Origin: Mycobacterium sp. Z3061
Lineage (GTDB): Bacteria; Actinomycetota; Actinomycetes; Mycobacteriales; Mycobacteriaceae
Length of the DNA: 64,000 nucleotides
Assembly (NCBI RefSeq): GCF_031583025.1
Contig: NZ_CP134062.1
Coordinates: forward strand, 434,001 to 498,000
Direction of reading: 5' to 3'
This document shows positions 26,180 through 35,475 of the stretch, in pieces; positions within the stretch are counted from its first letter, which is position 1, and the number at the start of each line of letters is the position of its first letter. The notes below the pieces were generated by a model. The model was not told the DNA's origin. It saw only the letters and a program-made list of their open reading frames with translations, and ran no database searches. The position numbers and the translations under genes were made by a program.

Positions 26180-27763
26180 TCAGTGTTCCGTCTTCATCAG
26201 CGCCGCCTTGATCTGGTGCTTGAGCACCTTTCCCGCGTCGTTCTTCGGCAGGTCGCCCCAGATGACCACCTGCTCAGGAGCTTTGAACCGCGCGACGCCT
26301 GATGCTCCCAGAAAGTCCAGCAGGCTCGCCACATCGGGTTCCGCCGTGCCGGTCGGGACGACGACGGCGCAGGCCCGTTCGCCGGTGCGCTCGTCCGGCA
26401 GCCCGACGATGGCGACCTCGGCGATGCCGGGATGGTTGGCGAGAACGTCCTCGACTTCCTTGGGCGAGATGTTCTCGCCGTTTCTTATGATGATGTCCTT
26501 GGCTCGTCCGGTGACCACGAGGTAATCGTCGTCGACCCAGCGCGCCAGATCACCGGTGCGGAAGTACCCGTCGGAGTCGAAGGATACGTCGTCGTCTTCC
26601 GGATGAAGGTAGCCGACGAGCATCTGCGGCCCCCGGACGCGGACTTCACCGTCCACCAGTTTCACGTCGGCAAAACCCGGTCGCCCATCGGTATCGGCCG
26701 CGTGATCGCGATCGTCGGGCGAACCGACCGTCGTCACCGGAACTTCGGTCGAACCGTATACCCGGGTGACAACGGTGGACGCGAAATATGCTGCCGCCTT
26801 TCTGATCAACGCCGGGGCGACCGATGCGCCACCACAGATGAACACCTTCAGCTTCGGCAGGCGGGTGTCCGCGCGCTGGGCCGCGGCGAGCAGTTGGTCC
26901 AGAAACGGTGTGGCACCGGCCATGTGCGTACAGTGTTCGGCCGCCATCAGCCGCACGGCGGTGTCGGCATCCCAGCGTTCGATCAGCACCGCGGTGACGC
27001 CCAGCAGTAACGGGGCTTCGAAGGCGTAGATCGACCCGCCGATATGCGCGATCGGAGACGCCACCAGGAACACATCGCCCGGCTCGACCAGCCAGTGCCC
27101 GCCGATCTGGCGCAGCAGCGCATGGATCGAATTATGGCTGTGCAGAACACCTTTAGGGCGGCCGGTGGTGCCCGAGGTGTACAGGATCATGCGCACGGCA
27201 TCGGCGTCCAGTGCAGGGAGCGGCCCGGCGGCAGCCGCCAGCGAATCGAACGGGATCTGGCCGGCTCCACACTCCCCGCGCAGCACCACGACATCCGGCG
27301 GGGACTCCAGCTGCGCTGTGACACTGCGCAGCATCGCCGCGAAGTCGTGACGGCCGAACACCGACGGAATGAACACCATCCGGCTGTCGGCGTCTTCGAG
27401 GATGAACCGGAGTTCCCGGTCCCGCAGCGACGGCAGAATCGGGTTGACGACCATGCCGGACATCGTGGCGGCCAGGTAGATCACCGCGGCCTCATGCCAA
27501 TTGGGCAGCATGAACGACACCACGCTGCCCGGCGGGATGCGTGCCAGCAATGCCCGGGCCAGTGCTGTCGCCTGCCGGTGCAGGTCCAGGCACGTCAGGC
27601 GGTGATCGCCGTCGACCAGGGCAACCCGCTCGGGTGTTCGCTCGGCGGCCTCGCGCAACGCATCCGCCAAAGTGCCGTTGACCCACCATCCCTGTGCGTA
27701 GGTGGCTGCGGCCCGCTCGTCATCCCAGCGAAGCCATCGCCCGCCGACCAGTTTCCTAGCCAC
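26180..27763 (-). CDS. Acyl-CoA ligase (AMP-binding), cyclohexanecarboxylate-CoA ligase-like
   Basis: A 527-residue adenylate-forming enzyme with A3 ILYTSGTTGRPKGVLHSH, A5 VYGSTEVPVT, A7 YFRTGDLA, A8 VTGRAKDIIIRNGENISPKE and the C-terminal lysine in NDAGKVLKHQ. Its N-terminus (LPNWHEAAVIYLAATMSGMVVNPILP) is typical of ligases for alicyclic and short branched acids. The start overlaps the GntR stop by 8 bases. It would attach CoA to the acid produced after ring opening, complementing the CoA-transferase on the opposite arm. Confidence 0.9.
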   Translation of the reverse strand: MARKLVGGRWLRWDDERAAATYAQGWWVNGTLADALREAAERTPERVALVDGDHRLTCLDLHRQATALARALLARIPPGSVVSFMLPNWHEAAVIYLAATMSGMVVNPILPSLRDRELRFILEDADSRMVFIPSVFGRHDFAAMLRSVTAQLESPPDVVVLRGECGAGQIPFDSLAAAAGPLPALDADAVRMILYTSGTTGRPKGVLHSHNSIHALLRQIGGHWLVEPGDVFLVASPIAHIGGSIYAFEAPLLLGVTAVLIERWDADTAVRLMAAEHCTHMAGATPFLDQLLAAAQRADTRLPKLKVFICGGASVAPALIRKAAAYFASTVVTRVYGSTEVPVTTVGSPDDRDHAADTDGRPGFADVKLVDGEVRVRGPQMLVGYLHPEDDDVSFDSDGYFRTGDLARWVDDDYLVVTGRAKDIIIRNGENISPKEVEDVLANHPGIAEVAIVGLPDERTGERACAVVVPTGTAEPDVASLLDFLGASGVARFKAPEQVVIWGDLPKNDAGKVLKHQIKAALMKTEH

Positions 27764-28502
27764 GTACTCGCCGCATTGTCATCGAGTGCCGGAATCGCGA
27801 TGCGGGGTGCGTGTTGATGGTCATCTGTGCCACCCGATCGTCCGACGCGCGGTAGGTGCGCTGCACCTGTAACGCCGGGGCTCCGGGTTCGACATCGAGG
27901 GTCGCGGCGAGCTCGGCCGACAGTAGCACCGCGATGATCTCCTGTTGCACCTCAACGATACTGAGGCCGAACAGGTCTTCGATCAACGGGAAGATGGGGC
28001 CTTCGTGGCGTTGCAGCAGGCGACCTACCGCCGCGAACTCGCGGTTGATGTAGTACTCCGTGCGGCACAGCGCCGACCCGGACTCGGGCTCGACGGCCTG
28101 GCGCGCGCCACGAACCGACAACCACTGCTCACCCACGGCCAGACCTGTTCGCCCGGACAGGTCCTCGTCGACGCTGACCATCGCCACCGACTCGATCACG
28201 AACCGGGTGCCGGACGCGAAGTCCAACAGATCATTGATCGACATCACATGCTGCACATAGGAATCCGCCGAAGGGCGTGGCACCACCAGCGTTCCGGTAC
28301 GCGGCCGCGACGAAACCAGGTTGTCGTCACGCAACCTGCGCAGCGCCTCCCTGACGGTGTAACGACTGACCGCGAACCGCTCGCACAGCTCGTGCTCGGT
28401 CGGCAGCTGGGAGCCCACCGGATACACCCCGTCCACGATCTCCTTGCGTAGCGTGCGGGCCACCTGAAGGTAGCGGTGGTCGGCCACTTTGGCTTCGGTC
28501 AT
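27756..28502 (-). CDS. GntR-family transcriptional regulator with UTRA ligand domain
   Basis: A 248-residue HutC-type GntR regulator. The winged helix is at residues about 9-75 (QLPTEHELCERFAVSRYTVREALRRL is the recognition region, given here in part as SRYTVREALRRL). The UTRA effector domain follows from about 95 to 240. It overlaps both neighbours (4 bases with the propeller protein, 8 with the ligase), so it is embedded in the operon it probably controls. Near-identical 11-mers in the divergent gap at 30125 and 30221 are candidate operators. The inducer is probably an intermediate of the pathway. Confidence 0.92.
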   Translation of the reverse strand: MTEAKVADHRYLQVARTLRKEIVDGVYPVGSQLPTEHELCERFAVSRYTVREALRRLRDDNLVSSRPRTGTLVVPRPSADSYVQHVMSINDLLDFASGTRFVIESVAMVSVDEDLSGRTGLAVGEQWLSVRGARQAVEPESGSALCRTEYYINREFAAVGRLLQRHEGPIFPLIEDLFGLSIVEVQQEIIAVLLSAELAATLDVEPGAPALQVQRTYRASDDRVAQMTINTHPASRFRHSMTMRRVRG

Positions 28503-30097
28503 CGTTGTGGCCCTTCGTCATTCCGGCGCAGCGCCAGCACACTGCCCTCGGCGTCGGCGGAAATATAGAGTGTGCCGTCGGGCCCGGCGGCGATCCCCGC
28601 GAAGGGCCCCTGCGGTCCGGAAAACGGGGGCATGCCGCGCAGCGGCTTGGGGATGACGCCGGCCGGCGCGCCGACCGGCAGGTCCGCCGCAACGGTGACC
28701 CGGGTCCCGGTGTCCAGATCGATGCTCAGGAGTTCCTTTGCGCCGGAATCGACTACGTAGACCTGCCGGTCCGCCACCAGCAGACCTTGCGGTTGCTGCA
28801 GGCCCTCGACCAACGGTCGCGCGTCACCCAGCCTGAGCACCCGTCCCGCCCCGGCCTCGGAGACCAGGCAGGTCCCGTCGGCGGCCGTAGCCACACCGAC
28901 GGGCTCGTGCAGGCCCGATGCCAACACCTCTACTTCACCCGCCCGGACGCTCAGCACCCGGCCGGCGCCCAACTCGGCCACCACCACGGCGCCGCCGGGC
29001 GCAATCGCGACACCGTAGAGCTGATCGAAACCTTGTGCCAGCACTTCGCTTTCGCCGGTCGCAGGCCGGTAGCGGGCAACCTCTCCGTTGGAGGTGGTGA
29101 CGATGAACTCGCCGGGCCCCGCCGGTACCAGGCCGCGCAGGAATCCGGGATAGCCGGGAGTGAACAACATGCCGGCGGTACGCAGCACTCCACCGGCAAG
29201 CTCATAGAAGTAAGTCCCGTCGGCGATGTAGAGGTTGCCGTCGGGGCCTACCGCCAGGTCCAGCGGCCAGTTCAACCCGCCACCGAGCACCGTCCGGGTC
29301 TGGCCGTCGGCCAGAATCTCGGTGATCTCGCCGGTGAAATTCGAGACGAGCAACCGGTTGCCCACAAACGTCAGGTTGTCCAGGCCGGGATTCAACTGCG
29401 CCAGGACATCACGCTGCCCGGTGCGCGGGTCGATGCGCAGCACCTGGCCGCTATGGACCTGGGTCGAAACGAGATAGCCCCCGGCATCGAACTTCACCGC
29501 ATCCGGCACGCCCAGATCGCCCGCCACGACTTGCGGGTCGCCGCCGTCGGGGTCGATTCGCCAGATCTCGTTGGCGCCCATCACCGGGAAGTAGAGCAAC
29601 CCGTCCGGACCGACTTCCATCGCGTTCGGTGACGGGACGTTCTCAAGCAGCACTCTCGGCGCGCCGCCGGCGCGGTCGAGCTCCAGCAGACGTCCCCCCG
29701 CGCGGCATTCGCCGACGAACAACCGGCCCTGGTGAACGGTGATGCCGTTGGCGGACGGCAGGTCGTCGCGGAGCACCCGGATGTGCCCGGCGGTGTCGCG
29801 CAGGCTCACCCTCCCGTCCATCACCTCGGTCGCATACAGGTTGCCCTCGGCATCGAACGCCACGTCGTCGGGCGCGATGATGTCACCGCCCTTGGCGCTC
29901 ACCGTGTCGAGCTGACCGGTCTGCAGGTCGAGTGCGCTGATCTGACTGCCGGTCACCTGCGCGATGTAGACGCGGCCGTCGGGGCCGGTGCGCAGACCGT
30001 TTGCCCCGAACAGGCGGCTGGGCCCGGTCACTCGCGTCAAGGTCCAGCCGTCCGCAACCTGCGGTGGCCGTGCGGCGCTGTAGCGAGCAGCCTTCAC
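28499..30097 (-). CDS. SMP-30/NHL-repeat beta-propeller protein, possible lactonase
   Basis: A 532-residue soluble protein built of about ten repeats of the form GPDGxLYxAD, each a propeller blade (for example GPDGRVYIAQ, DAEGNLYATE, GPDGLLYFPV, GPDGNLYIAD, GPDGTLYISA). The family includes gluconolactonase/SMP-30 lactonases. It is longer than a six-bladed SMP-30 (about 300 residues), so it may form a larger or double propeller. No signal peptide is seen. It is the first gene of the leftward arm. Opening of a lactone made by the Baeyer-Villiger enzyme at 33643 would be a sensible job; this is inference from context. Confidence 0.8.
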   Translation of the reverse strand: MKAARYSAARPPQVADGWTLTRVTGPSRLFGANGLRTGPDGRVYIAQVTGSQISALDLQTGQLDTVSAKGGDIIAPDDVAFDAEGNLYATEVMDGRVSLRDTAGHIRVLRDDLPSANGITVHQGRLFVGECRAGGRLLELDRAGGAPRVLLENVPSPNAMEVGPDGLLYFPVMGANEIWRIDPDGGDPQVVAGDLGVPDAVKFDAGGYLVSTQVHSGQVLRIDPRTGQRDVLAQLNPGLDNLTFVGNRLLVSNFTGEITEILADGQTRTVLGGGLNWPLDLAVGPDGNLYIADGTYFYELAGGVLRTAGMLFTPGYPGFLRGLVPAGPGEFIVTTSNGEVARYRPATGESEVLAQGFDQLYGVAIAPGGAVVVAELGAGRVLSVRAGEVEVLASGLHEPVGVATAADGTCLVSEAGAGRVLRLGDARPLVEGLQQPQGLLVADRQVYVVDSGAKELLSIDLDTGTRVTVAADLPVGAPAGVIPKPLRGMPPFSGPQGPFAGIAAGPDGTLYISADAEGSVLALRRNDEGPQR

Positions 30098-30124
30098 CGC
30101 TCGGACGATAGCAATGCCGTGCTG

Positions 30125-30135
30125 GTCCAGACAAT
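30125..30135 (+). promoter_or_regulatory. Candidate GntR operator, copy 1
   Basis: GTCCAGACAAT lies in the divergent gap 28 bases before the leftward gene start. It differs by one base from the copy at 30221. The pair is spaced by 96 bases, about nine helical turns. Confidence 0.4.
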
Positions 30136-30220
30136 AGTGCCCGGCAAGTACACCGGCGCCCTTGACGTGCGGGCTGCGACGAGAGAATCATGCTCTCTAA
30201 TGAGTGCACGTCATTATCAT

Positions 30221-30231
30221 GTCCGGACAAT
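30221..30231 (+). promoter_or_regulatory. Candidate GntR operator, copy 2
   Basis: GTCCGGACAAT, centred on the perfect palindrome TGTCCGGACA (30220-30229), ends 3 bases before the likely start codon of the rightward SDR. Bound repressor would overlap the ribosome-loading region. It is one of two near-identical copies in this 137-base gap. Confidence 0.45.
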
Positions 30232-30234
30232 TGG

Positions 30235-31098
30235 ATGAGTGCGACCCAGTTGGGCCTGGCCGGGCGGGTCATTGTGGTGGCCGGCGCCGCCGGCGGCGGG
30301 ATCGGCACCACGGTGACGCGCGTCGTCGCGGAGGCCGGTGCGACCGTGGTCGCGGTCAGCCGTGGTCGCGCAAACCTCGACCAGCACGTGGGTCCGCTGA
30401 TCGACGAGGGCCTGCCGGTGGTCCCGGTGACCGCCGACGTGTCCACCGATGACGGCGTGGCCTCCGTAATGGAGGCCGCCACCCGCGCCGAGGGTGAGCT
30501 CTACGGCCTGGTCAATGTCGCCGGCGGCGCGGATCCGTCGACCTGGATGCCATCCACCCGGGTGACCCGGAGCGACTGGCGAAATCTGTTCACGCAGAAC
30601 CTCGAGGCGATGTTCTTCATGAGCCAGGCGGTGGCCGCCGAACTCAAGCGCCGCAGGCTTCCCGGCTCGATCGTGTCGATCTCATCGATCAGCGGAATGA
30701 ATACCGCACCGTTCCACATCGCTTACGGCACCGCCAAGGCCGCCATCGTCGCGGTGACCCGCACCATGGCAGCCGAATTGGCGTACGACGAGGGTGGGCA
30801 GGCCATCCGGGTCAACGCGGTGGCACCCGGCGTGACCGCCACCCCTGCGTCCCAGACCTATACCGACGACGATCCGGTCCGCGACCGTCAGGCCATCGCC
30901 GTGGGCCGGCGCGGCCGCCCCGACGAGGTGGCCGGCGCCGTGTTGTTCCTGCTTTCGGACCTTTCGACCTACGTCACCGGGCAGACGTTGCTCGTCGACG
31001 GCGGCCTGAATCTCAAGTGGGGGCATCTGGGTGCCGACAACACCTCGCTGTTCCTGAAAGACGAATCCTTCCGCACGGCGATCAAGCAGTGGGACTAG
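30235..31098 (+). CDS. SDR family oxidoreductase, first gene of rightward catabolic arm
   Basis: A 287-residue SDR (from ATG 30235). The cofactor loop is AGAAGGGIG, one residue longer than usual TGxxxGxG; the catalytic region has SISSISG and YGTAK, and the end has TGQTLLVDGG. The start is uncertain: 30235 gives a normal SDR N-terminus but has no ribosome binding site, so it may be leaderless; ATG 30190 has GAGAG upstream and adds 15 residues. It is followed after 11 bases by the Rieske oxygenase. A likely role is oxidising the alcohol formed by hydroxylation to a ketone. Confidence 0.85.
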   Translation: MSATQLGLAGRVIVVAGAAGGGIGTTVTRVVAEAGATVVAVSRGRANLDQHVGPLIDEGLPVVPVTADVSTDDGVASVMEAATRAEGELYGLVNVAGGADPSTWMPSTRVTRSDWRNLFTQNLEAMFFMSQAVAAELKRRRLPGSIVSISSISGMNTAPFHIAYGTAKAAIVAVTRTMAAELAYDEGGQAIRVNAVAPGVTATPASQTYTDDDPVRDRQAIAVGRRGRPDEVAGAVLFLLSDLSTYVTGQTLLVDGGLNLKWGHLGADNTSLFLKDESFRTAIKQWD

Positions 31099-31109
31099 CA
31101 GGAGGTGCA

Positions 31110-32471
31110 ATGGACGACGACCTGAGCGCTCCGGTCACCATCGGCGTGGAGGCCTACCTCTCGCGGGACTACGCCCGCGCCGAGCGGGACAAGCTGTGGC
31201 GCAAGGTGTGGCAGCAGGTGGGCCGGGTGGAGGAGCTACCCAGGGTCGGCAGCTACCTGACCTACGACATCCTCGACGATTCGATCCTGGTGGTGCGCAC
31301 CGGTCCTGACACCCTCAAGGCTCATCACAATGTGTGCGTCCACCGCGGCCGCCGCCTGGTCGACACGCCTGCCGGCGCCAAAAATGCCTGCGGGCAGAAG
31401 AAGTCGTTCGTCTGCGGCTTTCACGGCTGGACCTACGACCAGGACGGCACCTGCACTCACATCCCCGAGCGGGCCGACTGGCAGGGTGCGCTGACCCCGG
31501 AGAACACCCACCTGAGCATGGTCAACGTGGACACCTGGGGCGGCTGGATCTGGGTCAACATGGATCCCGCCGCCGAGCCGCTGCGCGACTACCTCGAACC
31601 GGCCGCGACCATGCTGGATCCGTTCAATCTGCAGGACATGCGCTGCAAATGGCGGAAGTGGCTGCATTTCCAGTGCAATTGGAAAGTCGCGATGGAGGCC
31701 TTCAACGAGACCTACCACGTCGCGACCACGCATCCGCAGTTCAACAAGTTCGGCAACTTCCGGGGCTGGGCGGCAGCCCATGGCAAGCACAGCAACATCG
31801 GCTACGACGCGCCGAAGGATCTGGCCGAGACCAAGTCCAAGATCCGGCTCGGCACCGGCGCGGACCCACGGGCTTCGACCGCCGAGATGCAGCTCTACAC
31901 CCTCGAGGAGACCAACGCGACCACCACCAGGACGCTGGTCGAGGCGGCGCTTCGGTTGGTCGACGAACTGCCGCAGGACGCGCCGGCCGACCAGGTGCTC
32001 AGTCACTGGCTGGCTTCGGCGCGCAAAGACGACGAAGCGCGCGGTGTCACCTGGCCGACCATCGATCCCGAACACCTGGCCAACAGCGGCACCGCCTGGC
32101 AGATCTTCCCGAACTTCCAGATCGGCCAGGGCATGACCACCGCCCTGTGCTACAGCGCGCGGCCGCACGGCGATGACCCCGATCAATGCATATTCGAGGC
32201 TTCCTGCTACGAGCTCTACCCGGAAGGCGAAGAGCCGCAGACCGAATGGGTGTACGCACCACCGGATGACCCGAATTGGCGCAGCGTCCTGCCGCAGGAC
32301 TTCTCCAACATGGCCGCGGTGCAGCAGGGCATGAAGTCGCTGGGATTCCGCGGGCCCAAGCCCAACCCGTATATGGAACGCAGCACCGCAAACCTGCACC
32401 GCAACCTCGCGAAGTATCTGGGGACCGGCGCCCCGCAACAATTGGCAACAGAGACGGAGATGCAACGATGA
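31110..32471 (+). CDS. Rieske non-haem iron oxygenase, alpha subunit
   Basis: A 453-residue ring-hydroxylating oxygenase. The Rieske [2Fe-2S] site is CVH (C76, H78) and CGFH (C102, H105). The mononuclear iron site has His203 and His208 in EAFNETYHVATTHP. The position that bridges the two centres, Asp in most dioxygenases, is Glu200 here, as in carnitine oxygenase CntA-type enzymes. No beta subunit, ferredoxin or reductase gene is adjacent, so it probably acts as a homo-oligomer with shared electron carriers. ATG at 31110 follows AGGAGGTGCA. It would start the pathway by hydroxylating or demethylating the substrate. The substrate is not predictable. Confidence 0.93.
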   Translation: MDDDLSAPVTIGVEAYLSRDYARAERDKLWRKVWQQVGRVEELPRVGSYLTYDILDDSILVVRTGPDTLKAHHNVCVHRGRRLVDTPAGAKNACGQKKSFVCGFHGWTYDQDGTCTHIPERADWQGALTPENTHLSMVNVDTWGGWIWVNMDPAAEPLRDYLEPAATMLDPFNLQDMRCKWRKWLHFQCNWKVAMEAFNETYHVATTHPQFNKFGNFRGWAAAHGKHSNIGYDAPKDLAETKSKIRLGTGADPRASTAEMQLYTLEETNATTTRTLVEAALRLVDELPQDAPADQVLSHWLASARKDDEARGVTWPTIDPEHLANSGTAWQIFPNFQIGQGMTTALCYSARPHGDDPDQCIFEASCYELYPEGEEPQTEWVYAPPDDPNWRSVLPQDFSNMAAVQQGMKSLGFRGPKPNPYMERSTANLHRNLAKYLGTGAPQQLATETEMQR

Positions 32472-33646
32472 AGGTCAATCTCGGCTTCGGAGCGCACAAT
32501 TCGCAGGACTGGGAGCGCGTGCTCGCCGGCGACTTCGGTCGGCCACCGGCCACTCCGGACTGGGAGTGTGTGCAGGGGACGCTGGCCATCGCGGATCTGG
32601 CTGAGCCACTGGGATTCGACGGCATCTGGATGCCGGAGCACTGCGGAACACCTTATGGCATGACGCCCAACCCGATCCAGGCGCTGAGCTATTTCGCGGG
32701 GCGCACCGAACGCATCAGCCTGGGCACCTTCGTCGTCGTGGCACCCTGGTGGCATCCGGTCCGTCTGGCCCATCAGATCGCCTATCTCGACATCATCTCC
32801 GCCGGGCGGTACAACACCATCGGGATCGGGCGCGGAGTGTCCAAGGGCGAGTTCGACGCCGTCGGCGTGCCCCGGGAGGAGAGCCGTCAGCGGTTCAACG
32901 AAACGTTGGACATCCTGCAACTCGCACTCTCGGGTGAGCGATTCGCCTACGAGGGCGAGATTTTCACGGTACCGGAGATGTCGCTTCGGCCCGAACCGCG
33001 AAGTGGCGACCTGTTCTCCCGCATCTACAGCTCGTCCTCGACCGCGGAGTCGCTCGAAATCCTGTCCCGGCGCGGCATGGTGCCGCTGTTCGTGGGAAAC
33101 AAGCCGATCGAGGATGCCGGCCGGGAGGTGCAGCAGGTGAACATCTTCCGGAAGGAGGAGGGTTTGCCGCCGTGTCAGCCCAAGAATGTGATGTTCATGT
33201 ACTGCACGCCGGACGCTCAAGAAGCCGCCAGATCGGAGGAGTGGATCTGGACTGCCAACCGCGATGTCACCGTCCACTACGGCTTCGCCGATGCGGCGAA
33301 CTTCAAGGGCGTCAAGGGATACGAGGCGTATGCGGCACGCGAGGCCACTGCCACCGCCGTCCTGGCCTCCTCGGTGACTGCCGATGCCAAGGGCGCCCCG
33401 AAGACTCCCGGGTATCACGCCTCCAACCTGCTGATCGGCACTCCGGACGAGATCTACCACCGGATCGTCGCGGCGCAGGAAGCGTGCTCGTTCTCCGAGC
33501 TGACGATCGTCCCGCAGTTCGGCACCATGCCCTACGACGAGGCGATGGACAGCACGCGCCTGTTCGCCGAGGAGGTGCTGCCCGCCGTGCACGAGATGGC
33601 CGCGCCACTGCATCCCGCTGCGTTGCCGGAGAACGCGCTGGCATGA
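32468..33646 (+). CDS. LLM-class (luciferase-like) flavin-dependent monooxygenase
   Basis: A 392-residue bacterial luciferase-fold (TIM barrel) protein. Family signs are FDGIWMPEH near residue 55, the RTERISLGTFVVVAPWWHPVRLAHQ region near 80-105, and SAGRYNTIGIGRGVSKGEF near 115-135. ATG at 32468 overlaps the Rieske stop (ATGA). These enzymes use FMNH2 or F420 and O2; many in catabolic clusters are two-component monooxygenases, including Baeyer-Villiger types for terpenoids. No flavin reductase gene is adjacent. It lies next to a second, one-component Baeyer-Villiger enzyme. Confidence 0.9.
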   Translation: MKVNLGFGAHNSQDWERVLAGDFGRPPATPDWECVQGTLAIADLAEPLGFDGIWMPEHCGTPYGMTPNPIQALSYFAGRTERISLGTFVVVAPWWHPVRLAHQIAYLDIISAGRYNTIGIGRGVSKGEFDAVGVPREESRQRFNETLDILQLALSGERFAYEGEIFTVPEMSLRPEPRSGDLFSRIYSSSSTAESLEILSRRGMVPLFVGNKPIEDAGREVQQVNIFRKEEGLPPCQPKNVMFMYCTPDAQEAARSEEWIWTANRDVTVHYGFADAANFKGVKGYEAYAAREATATAVLASSVTADAKGAPKTPGYHASNLLIGTPDEIYHRIVAAQEACSFSELTIVPQFGTMPYDEAMDSTRLFAEEVLPAVHEMAAPLHPAALPENALA

Positions 33647-35475
33647 CCGAGGACTGCCCGCCCACTGCGACGCCGGACGACATCGACCTGCCCGCGCTGC
33701 GCGAGAAGTACCGGCAGGAACGTGCGAAACGATTGCGGCCGGAAGGTTCTCGGCAGTACATCGAACTGGTAGACGAGTTCGCCGGGTTCTACGAGATCGA
33801 TCCGTACTCGCCGGACCTGGTACGTGACCCCATCTCCGCCGACATCGATGTCGCGGTCCTCGGCGGCGGCTTCGGGGGTCTGCTGTGCGCCGCGCACCTG
33901 AAGAAGGCCGGAGTTCAGGACGTCCGCATCATCGAACTGGGCGGCGACTTCGGTGGTGTGTGGTACTGGAACCGGTACCCCGGCCTGCAGTGCGACAACG
34001 AATCCTACTGCTACATACCGCTGTTGGAGGAGCTCGACTTCATTCCCAGCAAGAAGTTCGCCGACGGCGCCGAGATCTACGAACACTGCCGGCGTATCGG
34101 AAAGCATTACGGTCTCTACGATTCCGCCCTGTTCTCCACCCAGGTGCGGGCCCTGCACTGGGACGACGACATCCAACGTTGGCGGGTCAGCACCAATCGT
34201 GACGACGACATCCGGGCGCGGTTCGTGGTGATCGCTTCCGGCCCGTTTCACCGGCCGAAACTGCCCGGCATCCCCGGCATCAAGGACTTCGGCGGACACA
34301 GCTTTCACTCCTCGCGCTGGGACTACGGCTACACCGGCGGGGACGCCACGGGCGGGCTGGACGGCCTGAGCGACAAACGGGTCGCCGTCGTGGGCACCGG
34401 CGCCACCGCGGTGCAGATCGTGCCTTTCCTGGGCCGTTATGCCAAGCACCTGTATGTGTTTCAGCGCACTCCGTCGTCGGTCGGGGTGCGGAACAACACG
34501 CCGACCGACCCCGAGTGGGCGAAATCCCTGCAGCCGGGCTGGCAGAAGGAACGCCAGCGCAATTTCCACAGCTGGACTTTCGAGGGAATGGCACCGGGCC
34601 AGCCGGATCTGGTCTGCGACTTCTGGACTGAACTGGGCCGCAACACGGCCACCCGGGTCCTGGCGCTGCCGGATCCCGCGGCGATGACCCCCGAGCAGTT
34701 CATGGCCATCCGCGAGGAGGAAGACTACAAACTCATGGAACGGCTGCGGCGCCGCATCGAGGACACCGTCGCCGACCCCGAGACCGCGGAGGCCCTCAAG
34801 CCCTACTACCGGTTTCTGTGCAAGCGGCCGTGCACCAACGACGACTACCTTCCGACGTTCAACCGGCCGAACGTGACGCTGATCGACGTTTCCGGCAGCA
34901 AAGGGGTGGAGCGGGCGACGGCAAAGGGGTTGGTGGCAAACGGGATCGAATACGAGGTCGACTGCATCATCTACGCCAGCGGGTTCGAGATCACCACCGA
35001 ACTGCGCCGCCGCTACTCCATGGAGGCGATCGAGGGTCGCGACGGGTTTTCGCTCTTCGACCACTGGCACGACGGGTACCGGACATTGCACGGGATGACC
35101 AGCCGCGGTTTCCCCAATCAGTTCTTCACCGGCTTCACCCAGGTCGGGATCTCCGCCAACATCGCGGCGAACTATGAACTGCAGGGCGAGCACATCGCCT
35201 ACATCGTCGCCGAGGCTCTCAAGCGCGGCGCGACGACGGTGGAACCCACGCAGGAAGCACAGGACGCGTGGTGTCAGACCATCCGCGAGACCGCGATCGA
35301 CAACAGCCAGTTCGACTTGGAATGCACGCCAGGCTATTACAACAACGAGGGCGGCGGCACCGAGGGAATCCGGTCGCACCTGGGCGAACCATACGGGCCG
35401 GGCTTCTACGCCTTCGGTGACCTGCTCGAGCAGTGGCGGGCCACCGGCAACCTGGACGGCCTCGAGCTGAGATGA
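33643..35475 (+). CDS. Baeyer-Villiger (flavin-containing) monooxygenase
   Basis: A 610-residue enzyme with the complete type I Baeyer-Villiger fingerprint: FAD Rossmann GGGFGG (74-79), GGVWYWNRYPG, the signature FxGxxxHxxxW(P/D) as F216-G218-H222-W226-D227, and a second NADPH Rossmann GTGATA near 252. About 60 residues precede the FAD domain, as in longer members of the family. ATG at 33643 overlaps the previous stop by 4 bases. It inserts oxygen beside a ketone to give an ester or lactone. In this operon the ketone would come from the SDR and Rieske steps, and the lactone would be opened by a hydrolase, perhaps the propeller protein. Confidence 0.93.
   Translation: MTEDCPPTATPDDIDLPALREKYRQERAKRLRPEGSRQYIELVDEFAGFYEIDPYSPDLVRDPISADIDVAVLGGGFGGLLCAAHLKKAGVQDVRIIELGGDFGGVWYWNRYPGLQCDNESYCYIPLLEELDFIPSKKFADGAEIYEHCRRIGKHYGLYDSALFSTQVRALHWDDDIQRWRVSTNRDDDIRARFVVIASGPFHRPKLPGIPGIKDFGGHSFHSSRWDYGYTGGDATGGLDGLSDKRVAVVGTGATAVQIVPFLGRYAKHLYVFQRTPSSVGVRNNTPTDPEWAKSLQPGWQKERQRNFHSWTFEGMAPGQPDLVCDFWTELGRNTATRVLALPDPAAMTPEQFMAIREEEDYKLMERLRRRIEDTVADPETAEALKPYYRFLCKRPCTNDDYLPTFNRPNVTLIDVSGSKGVERATAKGLVANGIEYEVDCIIYASGFEITTELRRRYSMEAIEGRDGFSLFDHWHDGYRTLHGMTSRGFPNQFFTGFTQVGISANIAANYELQGEHIAYIVAEALKRGATTVEPTQEAQDAWCQTIRETAIDNSQFDLECTPGYYNNEGGGTEGIRSHLGEPYGPGFYAFGDLLEQWRATGNLDGLELR

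Noticed and set aside
33532..35379. A 615-residue minus-strand ORF opposite the Baeyer-Villiger monooxygenase
   Set aside because: The opposite strand carries a full catalytic fingerprint and is part of an overlapping operon; this frame has no recognisable motif.
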